A model generated the notes under the pieces. That model was not told where the DNA came from. It saw nothing but the letters and a program-made list of their open reading frames with translations, and did no database searches. A program made the position numbers and the translations under genes. A stretch of DNA of 24,316 nucleotides from an uncultured Desulfobacterales bacterium (GTDB taxonomy: Bacteria > Desulfobacterota > Desulfobacteria > Desulfobacterales > G020354645). The stretch spans positions 1 through 24,316 of the forward strand of contig CAMYNZ010000049.1 in assembly GCA_947259865.1 (NCBI GenBank), in the 5' to 3' direction. Positions 1 through 8,294 of the stretch are shown here, in pieces (position 1 is the first letter of the stretch; the number at the start of each line of letters is the position of its first letter).

Positions 1-147
1 CTTTCCGAATTACCGCTTTTCCCGTGAATTTTTATCAATGAGTTTGGCGTCTTTGCGTCTCTGCGTGAGACCATTTGATTCCGGCCTATTGAGATTCGTT
101 ATTTCCAAATCGTTTGGATTTTTTATAAATATCATCATCTTATACCA
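1..147. other. Intergenic left edge with a degenerate repeat
   Basis: No gene is visible before the end of gspK. Positions about 45-72 hold a short periodic stretch (GCGTCTTTGCGTCTCTGCG, then TGAG). I believe this is a motif that recurs between genes in many bacterial genomes, but that is from memory. The rest is AT-rich. gspL would be expected to the left if the usual gsp order continues, but none starts here. Confidence 0.4.
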
Positions 148-1224
148 TTATTTCGGCTCCCAACTCAAGACCCTGCAGTAATATTTACCCGATTCCGGTT
201 CAGCTAAACGCTGAACCACCACTGTAACACTCATTTTCATGTCATGTAGATTTGCCGAGGTTTCAATTTTAAAGATATCGCTCTGGGTGGTGATCAGTTC
301 CGGGTTGATGTCAATATCACCGGCACCGGGTACCTGTTTATACCACGTTTTACCGGAGAGGTCGTGGGTGTAAACCGCTCCCGATTTCTCCATGCGATAC
401 TCAAAGATGGCCTGGGCCAGGTCTTGATTTTCCTCGGGTAAAAGAGCCGTTAATACAGGCAGTTCGGCGGTATTGATATTTATTTTACCGCTAAAGTTTA
501 GCGTGCTGCCCCCCCCATCGGTCATACCGTTGACCGTCACATATCTGGACATTCCCGGTATGCCTTCCGATCCGTAATAAATTTCAGGGATAATTCCTTT
601 GATCAGTATCAGCTCACTGAGGTGGGTTATCACCCCGTTTTTGCAGCGGTACGGTGGGTCGAGATCTTCATAATAATCCGATTCTGCGCCACTCAATCCC
701 GTGATGGCGTCGTCATCGCCCGAGTCCAGCCAGTCTTTCATCGAGTTGAGGATCGTAGTAGCCGGATCAATATCTTCAATTGTTTCATTGGACGATAGCG
801 CCAGCCTTAAGAAACGGTCCATCAAGGATCTCTGGGGCTGGTTAAAATTTTGAGCATCCGGGTATTCCACCAGGGCATTAACCTGTATCCGGCTGAGTTC
901 ATCGCTGATTGCCAAGGTCAGACTGCCTTTATCAAAGGCAACATCATTCAAGAGCACGTTAATTTTTTCTGTGTCAGCCCAATCTTCCTGAACCGAATCG
1001 ATTGGGGACACCTCTTTGTCTTTGACCAGCAAAGCCATCGCAAGGTTCACGGCTGAAGATGTCATTTCAGATAAGGTGATGCGGTCACGAATGGTGGCGG
1101 CCGATAAAACTGCAGCGCGTGCCTGCCGGTTCAACTCCAGGGTCGTTACGATCAACAGGGTGATAATCGTCAGCGTAATGAGCAAAGCCACACCGCGTTT
1201 ATTACCTATGTTATTTGAATTCAT
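148..1224 (-). CDS. gspK: Type II secretion minor pseudopilin GspK
   Basis: 358 aa. GspK is the large minor pseudopilin that, with GspI and GspJ, caps the tip of the type II secretion pseudopilus in the inner membrane and periplasm. The N-terminus has a short basic leader (NKRG, residues 8-11) followed by a hydrophobic helix of about 20 residues. The residue at +5 after the cleavage Gly is not Glu, which is the known GspK exception among pseudopilins. The body is long compared with the other pseudopilins and contains a KININTA stretch of the kind found in the GspK helix-hairpin region. It is the last gene of gspFGHIJK, 9 nt after gspJ. The ATG start has only a weak Shine-Dalgarno, which fits translational coupling. 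Identification is from leader type, size and order. Confidence 0.9.
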   Translation of the reverse strand: MNSNNIGNKRGVALLITLTIITLLIVTTLELNRQARAAVLSAATIRDRITLSEMTSSAVNLAMALLVKDKEVSPIDSVQEDWADTEKINVLLNDVAFDKGSLTLAISDELSRIQVNALVEYPDAQNFNQPQRSLMDRFLRLALSSNETIEDIDPATTILNSMKDWLDSGDDDAITGLSGAESDYYEDLDPPYRCKNGVITHLSELILIKGIIPEIYYGSEGIPGMSRYVTVNGMTDGGGSTLNFSGKININTAELPVLTALLPEENQDLAQAIFEYRMEKSGAVYTHDLSGKTWYKQVPGAGDIDINPELITTQSDIFKIETSANLHDMKMSVTVVVQRLAEPESGKYYCRVLSWEPK

Positions 1225-1233
1225 TTCAGCTTA

Positions 1234-1995
1234 TTATTCTTTTTTATCTCTAAACTGAGGCAATTTCACCAGGGTTTCAAATACTTGAGTTTTCTCATTA
1301 TTGCCGATGGCCAGTTGTATTCCGATTGCCCGCGGGGTTGCGTAGCCCAGATCTTCGGAATCCGAATCCCAGGTGTCATTTTCTTCACCCTCGGTCCCGT
1401 AGTATCTAAAAGTCAGCGCTTTCAGGTTTTCGCACATAATGGGGTCGGTCTCTTTTTCTTCAGCGTCTCCATAGACAATGAGTTTGTCGGATCGCCGCAG
1501 GCTGTATTTCCCGTCCCGCGCGGAGCGGACGTAATAGATGATTTCTGCGATTCCCTCCTGCTTAGACCCCAGCGGCAGGTGGGCCAGGGATGCAAAACGC
1601 AATCGTCCAAAAGGTGTCCCTCCGGTGGCGGTCACTTCGCCCACTATTCGGTAAGGATCCGGCTCCGGGTCCCCCTGGGTTGGAGCGTATGCCGGCGGTA
1701 GGGATAGATACAGCGATTGAAAATCCTGGACCATCCGGTTTAAGCAGCTTTTGGCCATTTCGGAGACCATCATGTCAGCTTTCATCTCAGTGGCATTACT
1801 GAATACGGAATTATAGGATCCAAAAATTGTGGTGGCTATAATGGCAAATATAAATATTGTGACAAGCATCTCCAGGAAGGTGAACCCCGCTTTCGGATCG
1901 CGGCGGCCGAATCTTCGATAACAGAAGTGCGCAATTGCGCACTGGGACCGGCCATCGGGTTCCTTATAATTTCTGATATTATCCATCACTGCCAA
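1234..1995 (-). CDS. gspJ: Type II secretion minor pseudopilin GspJ
   Basis: About 253 aa. GspJ is a minor pseudopilin of the tip complex with GspI and GspK. The prepilin peptidase site is G37|FTFLE with Glu at +5, followed by a hydrophobic helix (about residues 38-60). The 37-residue leader is unusually long and holds a Cys/Arg-rich stretch. The start is uncertain: a GAGG motif sits 5 nt before a TTG at 1995, while ATG 1986 and GTG 1989 lie just downstream in the same frame. The body has the charged, Tyr-rich beta-rich look of GspJ. It lies between gspI and gspK in the conserved order. A shorter product starting closer to the cleavage site is possible. Confidence 0.88.
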   Translation of the reverse strand: MAVMDNIRNYKEPDGRSQCAIAHFCYRRFGRRDPKAGFTFLEMLVTIFIFAIIATTIFGSYNSVFSNATEMKADMMVSEMAKSCLNRMVQDFQSLYLSLPPAYAPTQGDPEPDPYRIVGEVTATGGTPFGRLRFASLAHLPLGSKQEGIAEIIYYVRSARDGKYSLRRSDKLIVYGDAEEKETDPIMCENLKALTFRYYGTEGEENDTWDSDSEDLGYATPRAIGIQLAIGNNEKTQVFETLVKLPQFRDKKE

Positions 1996-2029
1996 TCAGG
2001 CCTCGATTATATAAACAAGCAACATATTT

Positions 2030-2488
2030 TCATTGCGGCAGATATCGATAGGTTCGCAGATTATAAACAAGTTCGTCCTGATTAAACGAAACCTTTATGT
2101 CAATTCTTTTCAGGTTCTCAGGGGCTGCCTCCAGTTCCGACAACACGACTTCACTAACGGACATGCTCCAGCGATAGCCCGTGTATTCTTCTCCGAAATC
2201 GCCCGACCCATCGATGACATCAGATGGCGTATCCAATTCAACCTCGGTTAACCGGCGTTGAGCCAGCAAAGGGGCGGTTGTGTAAAATTGAGTGGACCGA
2301 TTCATAACGAGCGTTTGGGAATGCAAGCGATAAATGCCGATGAGAACGATCGAAATTATGGAAAGACACAGCATGACCTCCAACAGCGTAAACCCCGCCG
2401 ATGTAATACCATCTAAATAGCGTTGAACATGCTCCCGCCGGTCACCCGGCGAGGGTATTTTAACTCTGGGCGTCTTGAAGGCTAACAT
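2030..2488 (-). CDS. gspI: Type II secretion minor pseudopilin GspI
   Basis: 152 aa from ATG 2488; a TTG nine bases upstream is an alternative. GspI is a minor pseudopilin that nucleates the pseudopilus tip with GspJ and GspK. The prepilin site is G32|FTLLE with Glu at +5, then a hydrophobic helix (about 33-55). The later part contains a run of hydrophobic and charged residues (RRLTEVELDT) at the place where GspI proteins carry a conserved LA..K/R segment. The gene overlaps the 3' end of gspH by 29 nt, so translation is probably coupled. No separate ribosome binding site is obvious. Assignment rests on the leader, size and position between gspH and gspJ. Confidence 0.85.
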   Translation of the reverse strand: MLAFKTPRVKIPSPGDRREHVQRYLDGITSAGFTLLEVMLCLSIISIVLIGIYRLHSQTLVMNRSTQFYTTAPLLAQRRLTEVELDTPSDVIDGSGDFGEEYTGYRWSMSVSEVVLSELEAAPENLKRIDIKVSFNQDELVYNLRTYRYLPQ

Positions 2489-2975
2489 AGTCGTCAAACA
2501 GTTTTACGGTGGACAAAAAAGGTTCAATTCGAAAGGAGATCTGTTCTCCTTTGTTTTCGAGATGAATCACGGCCTGGTCGGAGTAGCCTCTAGAGTAAAA
2601 GGATATTTCCGTTTGACCGAACGAAATGATTTTATTATCCGGAAACTCAACATCTCTTATTCTCATATTCGGAGGCAGTTTAAATCCATTTCGTTCAGCA
2701 GCCAGGCGTTCTTCATCCGACATGCCATCATTGGATATCCACATTTTTTTACCGCTCATATCGATATGCAGGACATAACGTTTTTGTTCGCGCGCTGCAC
2801 GATCTTTTAGCACCTGCACTTTGGTTATAATCCAGCGCGACGCTTTTTTGGTTTCGTCTGTAAACAGGGTGTTGGGAATACGGGGGACGGCGATCAAAAG
2901 GGTGATACTGATAAGCGCGAGCACGGTAACAATCTCAATGAGGGTAAAACCTTTGTTTGGCCTTAAGTTTATCAT
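2460..2975 (-). CDS. gspH: Type II secretion pseudopilin GspH
   Basis: 171 aa from ATG 2975; a TTG at 2981 is also in frame. GspH is a minor pseudopilin thought to link the tip complex to the GspG shaft. It has a short leader, then G9|FTLIE with Glu at +5 and a hydrophobic helix to about residue 30 ending in a Pro (AVPRIP). The remainder is a small beta-rich domain with no Cys. It lies 48 nt after gspG and overlaps gspI. Sequence in the C-terminal half is diverged, as usual for this family, so the name depends partly on gene order. Confidence 0.85.
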   Translation of the reverse strand: MINLRPNKGFTLIEIVTVLALISITLLIAVPRIPNTLFTDETKKASRWIITKVQVLKDRAAREQKRYVLHIDMSGKKMWISNDGMSDEERLAAERNGFKLPPNMRIRDVEFPDNKIISFGQTEISFYSRGYSDQAVIHLENKGEQISFRIEPFLSTVKLFDDYVSLQDAQS

Positions 2976-3023
2976 GATCAAGGATCATTTAAACCGATTG
3001 TCCGGCTAAAATATTTATAATTA

Positions 3024-3479
3024 TTACTCGGTTTCCCAACTGTTGATATCTTTATTTTCATCTTCACCGCCCGGGACGCCGTCGGCACCATAACAGATAA
3101 TATCATAATCGCCCTGAGCACCGGGCGCCTGATAGACATATTCATTTTGCCACGGGTCTTTGGGCACCTTATTTTTTTTAAGATATCCCCCTTTGCGCCA
3201 GTTTTTCGGGATCTGACCGCTCTGGGGCTGTTCAACCAAAGATTGCAGACCCTGCTCGGTGGTGGGGTAAAAACCGTTATCCAGCTTATACAAATCCAGG
3301 GCCGTGCCAAGGCCTTCAATCTGAACCCGGGCCATTTTCATTCTGGCTTCATCGGTGCGCCCCATCAGTTTTGGCGCGATATACATCGCGAGTATGCCGA
3401 GGATGACGATTACAACCATTAGTTCCAAAAAGGAAAATCCACGACTGTTGCATACGGATGGGTTAATTTTCGCAGTCAT
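3024..3479 (-). CDS. gspG: Type II secretion major pseudopilin GspG
   Basis: 151 aa. GspG is the main subunit of the pseudopilus, the piston that pushes folded proteins through the outer-membrane secretin. The leader ends at G14|FSFLE with Glu at +5, followed by the hydrophobic helix (15-36). The conserved GspG core is clear: the FYPTTEQGL stretch, KDPWQNEY, and the C-terminal GADG..GGEDENKDINSW loop whose acidic residues bind calcium in characterised homologues. I start at ATG 3479 because GGAGGA lies 4 nt upstream of it. The upstream ATG at 3494 would place this ribosome binding site inside the gene. Confidence 0.95.
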   Translation of the reverse strand: MTAKINPSVCNSRGFSFLELMVVIVILGILAMYIAPKLMGRTDEARMKMARVQIEGLGTALDLYKLDNGFYPTTEQGLQSLVEQPQSGQIPKNWRKGGYLKKNKVPKDPWQNEYVYQAPGAQGDYDIICYGADGVPGGEDENKDINSWETE

Positions 3480-3531
3480 TTTTCCTCCACTCATATTGAT
3501 ATTATAACTCCGATAAAAATTCAGATTGGCT

Positions 3532-4758
3532 TTATCGAATCAGCTGGCTCATCTCAAAAATCGGCAGACAGATGGAGAGCACTATAAATCCCACAACTAC
3601 CCCCATAATAAGAATCAAAATCGGGCCCAGCAAAGACGTCATACTCATTATACTCGATTCGGCTTCTTTTTCAAATACATCCGCCATTTTGTTTAACATG
3701 GACTCCAACTCGGCGCTTTGTTCGCCGACCTGGATCATTTGGATGGAGAGGTTGGGAAACAGTTCGGCTTTCGAAAGGGACACCGCCAGCCCCTGTCCCT
3801 CTCCGACCTCTGTGGCAGCTGACTCCACGGCATTTGAAATTAAGATATTGCCCGCTATGTTTTTGGCGATTTCAAGAGCGGGCAGCATGGAAACCCCGTT
3901 TTCCAACAGTGAACCCAAAGTTCTTGAAAATCGGGCCACCGCCAGCTTCTTGGTTAAGCTGCCAATGGTCGGAAGTGAAAGTTTTGTCTTATCCACCAGA
4001 TAATGGCCTTTGGACGTTTTTTTAAAATTACGGAATCCAAACGCCAGGGCCGCAATTATAATTAACAGCAACCACCAGTATGTTTTTAGCAAATGGCTGA
4101 AGGCCAGCAGAAAAAGCGTAGGCGCCGGCAGAACCTGGTCCATGTCTGAAAAAATTGCGGTAATGCTGGGAACGATGAACACCAACAGAAGGGTGAGTAC
4201 GATGATACCGATTATTGACATCAGGATGGGATAGGCCAGGGCTGCTCGTATGCGGCTTTGTAGTTCCTGCTGTTTTTCCATGATATCGGCCAGTTGTGTC
4301 AGGACTATTTCCATAGTTCCGGAGCTTTCTCCGGCACGTGTCATGTTAATGTAGAGCGGGGAAAAGGTTTCCGGATAACGGGCCAGAGCGTTGGCAAAAC
4401 TGCTCCCTTCAACAATTGAATCTTTGATCCGCGCCAATACCTTGTTAAATGCAAATGATTTGGTTTGGGGTATCAGGGCATCAATTGCCGAGACCAGCGG
4501 GAATCCTGCTCCGACAAGGGTGGCCAGTTGCCGTGTCATCATGGTAACATCCCGCTGACGGACGCGAACAAACAGGCTCGGAATGTTGATTCCCCTGGAG
4601 TCCTTTTTGGCGGGAATATCGGTAACTTCTTTTATGGATACGGGAAAACTGTCTGAGGCCCGCAATTTTTGCCTGGCGGTGATAGCGCTGTCGGCGTCAA
4701 TAATTCCGGAAACATTTTTGCCCCTCTGGTCAAAGGCTGTATATTCGAATACCGGCAT
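3532..4758 (-). CDS. gspF: Type II secretion inner-membrane platform protein GspF
   Basis: 408 aa, the normal GspF length. GspF is the polytopic inner-membrane protein on which the GspE ATPase acts to drive pseudopilus assembly. The N-terminal FEYTAFDQRGK stretch is typical of the family. Two repeated T2SSF domains follow at about residues 70-190 and 273-395. Hydrophobic segments lie at about 170-195, 222-240 and 375-402. The end, LSICLPIFEMSQLI, is characteristic. It is the first gene of the cluster: the ATPase gene gspE, which usually precedes gspF, is absent, and a repeat element begins 248 bp upstream. A good promoter sits about 60 nt before the ATG. Confidence 0.95.
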   Translation of the reverse strand: MPVFEYTAFDQRGKNVSGIIDADSAITARQKLRASDSFPVSIKEVTDIPAKKDSRGINIPSLFVRVRQRDVTMMTRQLATLVGAGFPLVSAIDALIPQTKSFAFNKVLARIKDSIVEGSSFANALARYPETFSPLYINMTRAGESSGTMEIVLTQLADIMEKQQELQSRIRAALAYPILMSIIGIIVLTLLLVFIVPSITAIFSDMDQVLPAPTLFLLAFSHLLKTYWWLLLIIIAALAFGFRNFKKTSKGHYLVDKTKLSLPTIGSLTKKLAVARFSRTLGSLLENGVSMLPALEIAKNIAGNILISNAVESAATEVGEGQGLAVSLSKAELFPNLSIQMIQVGEQSAELESMLNKMADVFEKEAESSIMSMTSLLGPILILIMGVVVGFIVLSICLPIFEMSQLIR

Positions 4759-4821
4759 ATGTATTGTCTCAAAAGATGGTTGGAACTGGTTACGATTTAG
4801 ATAAGATCTTGAAATATATTG

Positions 4822-4850
4822 ATAATATTACAATTTTCAATATTTTTCAA
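4822..4850 (-). promoter_or_regulatory. Predicted sigma70 promoter of the gsp operon
   Basis: On the minus strand TTGAAA (4850-4845), a 17-nt spacer and TATTAT (4827-4822) match the -35 and -10 consensus at 5 of 6 positions each. Transcription would start near 4815 and give a 5' leader of about 55 nt before gspF. The AT-rich surroundings make chance matches more likely. Confidence 0.5.
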
Positions 4851-5006
4851 CTCCAATCTTAGGCTGAGTTCATTTTTAATGCAAACAAAATGCTGATTTA
4901 GATGGTTTGATCTTGAAACTCTCGATTCAGACGGTTATTTTAAAAATGATAAACATTCACGCAATTTGCGCATCTGCCAATACGGCTTTGAATATTAACA
5001 CATAAT

Positions 5007-5287
5007 TGAGGAGTCGGGGAGTATTATAGTGTAGGTCGCGGCATAAATCATCAGCGACTGCATCGTGCGAACTCATGCATAAGGGATCCTAGCGCAAGAA
5101 CAGCGATAAAGCATTAAACACTAGAGTAGCGGTAATATCAGCAGCGTGCCCGAAAACCCGATTTCGATTACCGCCTGTTCTTACGAAAGGTTCCCGAATA
5201 CATTCAAATCCGCCACCGTACTTTGGCGGACTGATAATTCATTCCGCCAATACAAAAGATTGGGCAGAAATAACTCCTGACCCCTCA
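5007..5287. repeat. MITE-like intergenic element, copy A
   Basis: A 281-bp non-coding element with imperfect terminal inverted repeats: left TGAGGAGTCGGGGAGT, right ending ACTCCTGACCCCTCA. It is a diverged copy of 13876-14140. The best shared blocks are 40 nt at 5046-5085 (one mismatch to 13914-13953) and 17 identical nt at 5231-5247 (against 14084-14100). It contains hairpins such as 5151-5166 (CGAAA/TTTCG) and 5200s-5230 (TCCGCCA/TGGCGGA). It is flanked by CATAAT and CATCAT, a possible but imperfect target duplication. No reading frame is conserved between the copies. Confidence 0.8.
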
Positions 5288-5335
5288 CATCATTGCAATT
5301 GAAATCAAAACAAACCGGATGGGAAAAGATAAAGC

Positions 5336-6325
5336 ATGAAAGCGATTATACTCGACGGGTTTGGTGGCCGGGAGGTTCTCAAAAGCGGCCGAACGGAAAC
5401 ACCGTCTCCGGCAAAAGGCCAGGTGCGCATAAAAGTTGCCGCCACATCAGTCAATCGTGCTGATATTATTCAGCGTGAAGGACACTATCCTGCCCCCAAA
5501 GGTGAATCGGAAATCCTCGGTCTGGAAGTCGCCGGCGTTATTGACAAGGTTGGTGACGGTGTAGTCGGTTGGAAATCCGGAGATCGGGTCATGGGTCTTG
5601 TGGCCGGGGGCGGATATGCCCAATATGCTCTGGCCTATCCCGGTCACCTGCTGGCCGTGCCGGATCGCATGAGTGATGAAGAAGCAGCCTGTGTCTGCGA
5701 AACATATATCACCGCCTTTCTGAATATATTCTTAATTGGAGGCCTCACAGCGGATCAAACCATCCTTATCCATGGGGGCGGGGGCGGTGTTAACACCGCT
5801 GCTATCCAGCTTTGCCGGACGCTGGTCCCCGGTTCAAAAGTTATTGTAACCGCCTCTCCGGGAAAAGTTGATCGCGTAAAAGAGATTGGTGCTGATTTTG
5901 TTGTCAATTACAAAGAGCAGGATTTTGCTGAAGCGGTCAGAAACTTCACCGGACAAAAGGGAGCAGACATTATTCTGGATCATATCGGGGCCGCCTATCT
6001 GGAATCTAATATGAAATCCCTGGCCTACGAAGGCAGGCTGGTTGTTATCGGAGTTCTCAGCGGTGCTGAAGCCCGGTTGAATTTAGCGCATATGATGGTC
6101 AAACGCCAGTCGATTATCGGATCGGTGATTCGGTCGCGTTCGGTGCAAGAAAAAGGGGAAATCACGGCAAGATTTAAGCAACGGGTGCTGCCAAAATTTG
6201 CCGACCGGACCCTTGTACCGCTCATCTACGCGTCATTTTCTCTGGACCAGGTGGCGGAGGCTCATCGGGTCATGGAAGAGAGCCGGCATTTCGGGAAAAT
6301 CGTACTGAAGATAACCCATGAATAA
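5336..6325 (+). CDS. PIG3-type NAD(P)H quinone oxidoreductase
   Basis: 329 aa, a full-length medium-chain dehydrogenase/reductase without the catalytic zinc site. The opening (MKAI..DGFGG.EVL), VNRAD at 39-43, the YPAPKG and LGLEVAG stretches are the signature of the PIG3/TP53I3 quinone oxidoreductase group. These enzymes reduce quinones or enones with NADPH in the cytoplasm. The nucleotide-binding loop reads GGGGGVN at about 147-153, where most relatives have GGASGVG, so the last Gly is replaced by Asn. A CoA-transferase follows after 75 bp on the same strand, which suggests a role in acyl or organic-acid metabolism (inference). There is only a weak ribosome binding site before the ATG. The true substrate is unknown. 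Confidence 0.85.
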   Translation: MKAIILDGFGGREVLKSGRTETPSPAKGQVRIKVAATSVNRADIIQREGHYPAPKGESEILGLEVAGVIDKVGDGVVGWKSGDRVMGLVAGGGYAQYALAYPGHLLAVPDRMSDEEAACVCETYITAFLNIFLIGGLTADQTILIHGGGGGVNTAAIQLCRTLVPGSKVIVTASPGKVDRVKEIGADFVVNYKEQDFAEAVRNFTGQKGADIILDHIGAAYLESNMKSLAYEGRLVVIGVLSGAEARLNLAHMMVKRQSIIGSVIRSRSVQEKGEITARFKQRVLPKFADRTLVPLIYASFSLDQVAEAHRVMEESRHFGKIVLKITHE

Positions 6326-6400
6326 GGCCTTACATTTTTCAACGGGGTGGTTTCTAAACGCGACAGCCTGCGCGAGATGCCAGCTTCTTGGAGGTGATGC

Positions 6401-7822
6401 ATGATTCGGGAGCCGCAAATCATAAAAGTAGAACAAATTGCAGATATCATTCATGAACGATTCTCGAATAAAAATACAGTGACCTGTTACATCGGATCAA
6501 ACGCTGCCACACCAACGGCATCCATCGTGGCTCTCAGTGATGCCATTTGTTCCCGCAATCCGAAGCTGCCGTTTTTGAAAATGGTTCATCTGCTGCTGCA
6601 GGGGCCGGTTCCTTACGTGGCCGAAGGACTTCAGGACCGTGTGATGACCTATTCCATTTTTTCTGCCGGCGAAGTCAGAAAAGCAGCCAACCAGGGTCGC
6701 GCCTACTATTTACCGTGCACCCTGGCCAATCTGGACAGTTTAATCGGCAAAAACCGGGCCTTTGAACCCGATGTGGTATTGGTTAAAGTGCGTCAAAATG
6801 AACTTACCGGTGAATACAGTCTGGGTTTGTCGGTGGAGGCCCTGCACACGGCCATTGATCATGGAGAAATTGTTATCGCCGAGCTGGACCGGCGCATGCC
6901 CTTCACTCAGGGTCAGAGTGTGGTCGACGCCCAGTCCATTGATTATATCATCGATGAAAATGTCAAACCGGTTTACGAGTTCCCGGCACCGGAATTTGAA
7001 AACTTATCCGGACAAGAACAGCGAATCGGTGAGCTCATTGCTGAAAATTTTATAAAAAATGGGATAACATTGCAGGCCGGTATCGGTAAAATTCCGGATG
7101 CGGTGGTCGGCACCATTAAAAATAGTGATTATAAAGATTTGGGCGTTCAAACTGAGCTGTACGGCGATGGGCTCATGCTCCTGGAAAAATTGGGTGTAGT
7201 CACAAACCGCAAAAAAAAAGTCAACCTGGGATACAGCACAACCAGTCTGATTATGGGTTCCAGGGAGTTGTATAATTTTGTCCATATGCGAGCCGGTGTT
7301 CAAATGCGGCCCTCTTCCTATACAAACTCGGCTGACACGATTCGCAAAAACAGTCCTTTTATTTCGATCAACACTGCCATCGGTGTTGATCTCTTTGGCA
7401 ATGTTTGGGCCGACTTTATCGATTCCCAGCGTTATTACAGCGGTGTCGGCGGACAGCCGGATTTTATACGTGCAATTAACGATCACACCTATGGCACACC
7501 CATTATTGCGATGAAAAGTTTAACCAGCAAGGGAAAATCTAAAATTGTAAAAGCGCATCCGCCGGGGATCGGTCTGACCGCATCGGCCTATGACGGCGTC
7601 GTTATTGTTACGGAGTACGGCATTGCGGATCTTCGGGGTTTAACCTCCGGTGAAAAGGCGTTTTCAATAGCAAGTATTGCCCATCCGCGTTTCCGGGATG
7701 AATTTTTGCGCCACATCTATGATGATCCGATGTTCACAAAACCAGCCCGGCGGATAACGGATCAGGCGGCTCGTGGCGTAACCATGTATAACGGCCGCAC
7801 CTCATTAAACGATGATGGTTAA
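6401..7822 (+). CDS. Acetyl-CoA hydrolase/transferase family protein (4-hydroxybutyrate CoA-transferase-like)
   Basis: 473 aa. Family I CoA-transferases move CoA between an acyl-CoA and a carboxylic acid through a glutamyl-CoA intermediate. The likely catalytic glutamate is E252 in QTELYGDG. The CoA-binding glycine loop GVGGQPDF lies at 348-355, and AGIGKIPDAV at 226-235 matches the family's G.G..P.AV element. The C-terminal VTEYGIADLRGLT is the standard family ending. The ATG has a strong GGAGGT ribosome binding site 6-7 nt upstream. It sits between a quinone oxidoreductase and a CULT-domain protein, probably in one transcript. The exact acyl substrate (acetate, butyrate, 4-hydroxybutyrate, propionate) cannot be read from sequence. 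Confidence 0.92.
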   Translation: MIREPQIIKVEQIADIIHERFSNKNTVTCYIGSNAATPTASIVALSDAICSRNPKLPFLKMVHLLLQGPVPYVAEGLQDRVMTYSIFSAGEVRKAANQGRAYYLPCTLANLDSLIGKNRAFEPDVVLVKVRQNELTGEYSLGLSVEALHTAIDHGEIVIAELDRRMPFTQGQSVVDAQSIDYIIDENVKPVYEFPAPEFENLSGQEQRIGELIAENFIKNGITLQAGIGKIPDAVVGTIKNSDYKDLGVQTELYGDGLMLLEKLGVVTNRKKKVNLGYSTTSLIMGSRELYNFVHMRAGVQMRPSSYTNSADTIRKNSPFISINTAIGVDLFGNVWADFIDSQRYYSGVGGQPDFIRAINDHTYGTPIIAMKSLTSKGKSKIVKAHPPGIGLTASAYDGVVIVTEYGIADLRGLTSGEKAFSIASIAHPRFRDEFLRHIYDDPMFTKPARRITDQAARGVTMYNGRTSLNDDG

Positions 7823-7865
7823 TATTTTCGCAACACGGCATTATCATTTTTGGAGAACCCATTTA

Positions 7866-8294
7866 ATGATCGCAGGAGACATGACCACTGCCGTCGATTG
7901 TCGCCAGAAGGGTGAAAAACCGCGGAGGGTGGATCCTGATAACCTGATTGAGGATAAACCCGAAGAAAAAACCTCAGACGATGATAAATTCATTCTTTGC
8001 CGACAATGCCGCCAGGTAATTACCCATGCGGCTGAACGCATTGAGATGGCGGGCTCGCATCAACACACATTCGCCAATCCCCAGGGGATTGTTTATGAAA
8101 TAGGCTGCTTTCGATCAGCCCAGGGATGCGGCTATGCAGGCCCGGCTACCGATGAATTCAGCTGGTTCAAGGGCTTTCAGTGGAGAATTGCGGTATGCCG
8201 AACCTGTCTTACGCATCTGGGCTGGCTTTTTACTTCAAGCGGTAATGCTGGTTTTAACGGATTGATACTGAATCGTCTCATCGAATCTGAATGA
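7866..8294 (+). CDS. Bacterial CULT-domain (cereblon-type) protein
   Basis: 142 aa. The C-terminal 100 residues match the CULT domain, the zinc-containing fold that binds thalidomide-type ligands in cereblon. Numbered from this ATG, the zinc cysteines are C45-x2-C48 and C111-x2-C114. The aromatic cage is W100, W106 and W120. The Trp-6-Trp-14-Trp spacing and the Trp-5-Cys spacing equal those recalled for human cereblon (W380, W386, W400; C391, C394). N71 in FANPQG matches the cereblon NPHG loop Asn. The first 40 residues are charged and probably disordered. I chose ATG 7866 because GGAGA lies 9-10 nt upstream; an earlier ATG at 7812 would overlap the CoA-transferase. The natural ligand is unknown. 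Confidence 0.88.
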   Translation: MIAGDMTTAVDCRQKGEKPRRVDPDNLIEDKPEEKTSDDDKFILCRQCRQVITHAAERIEMAGSHQHTFANPQGIVYEIGCFRSAQGCGYAGPATDEFSWFKGFQWRIAVCRTCLTHLGWLFTSSGNAGFNGLILNRLIESE

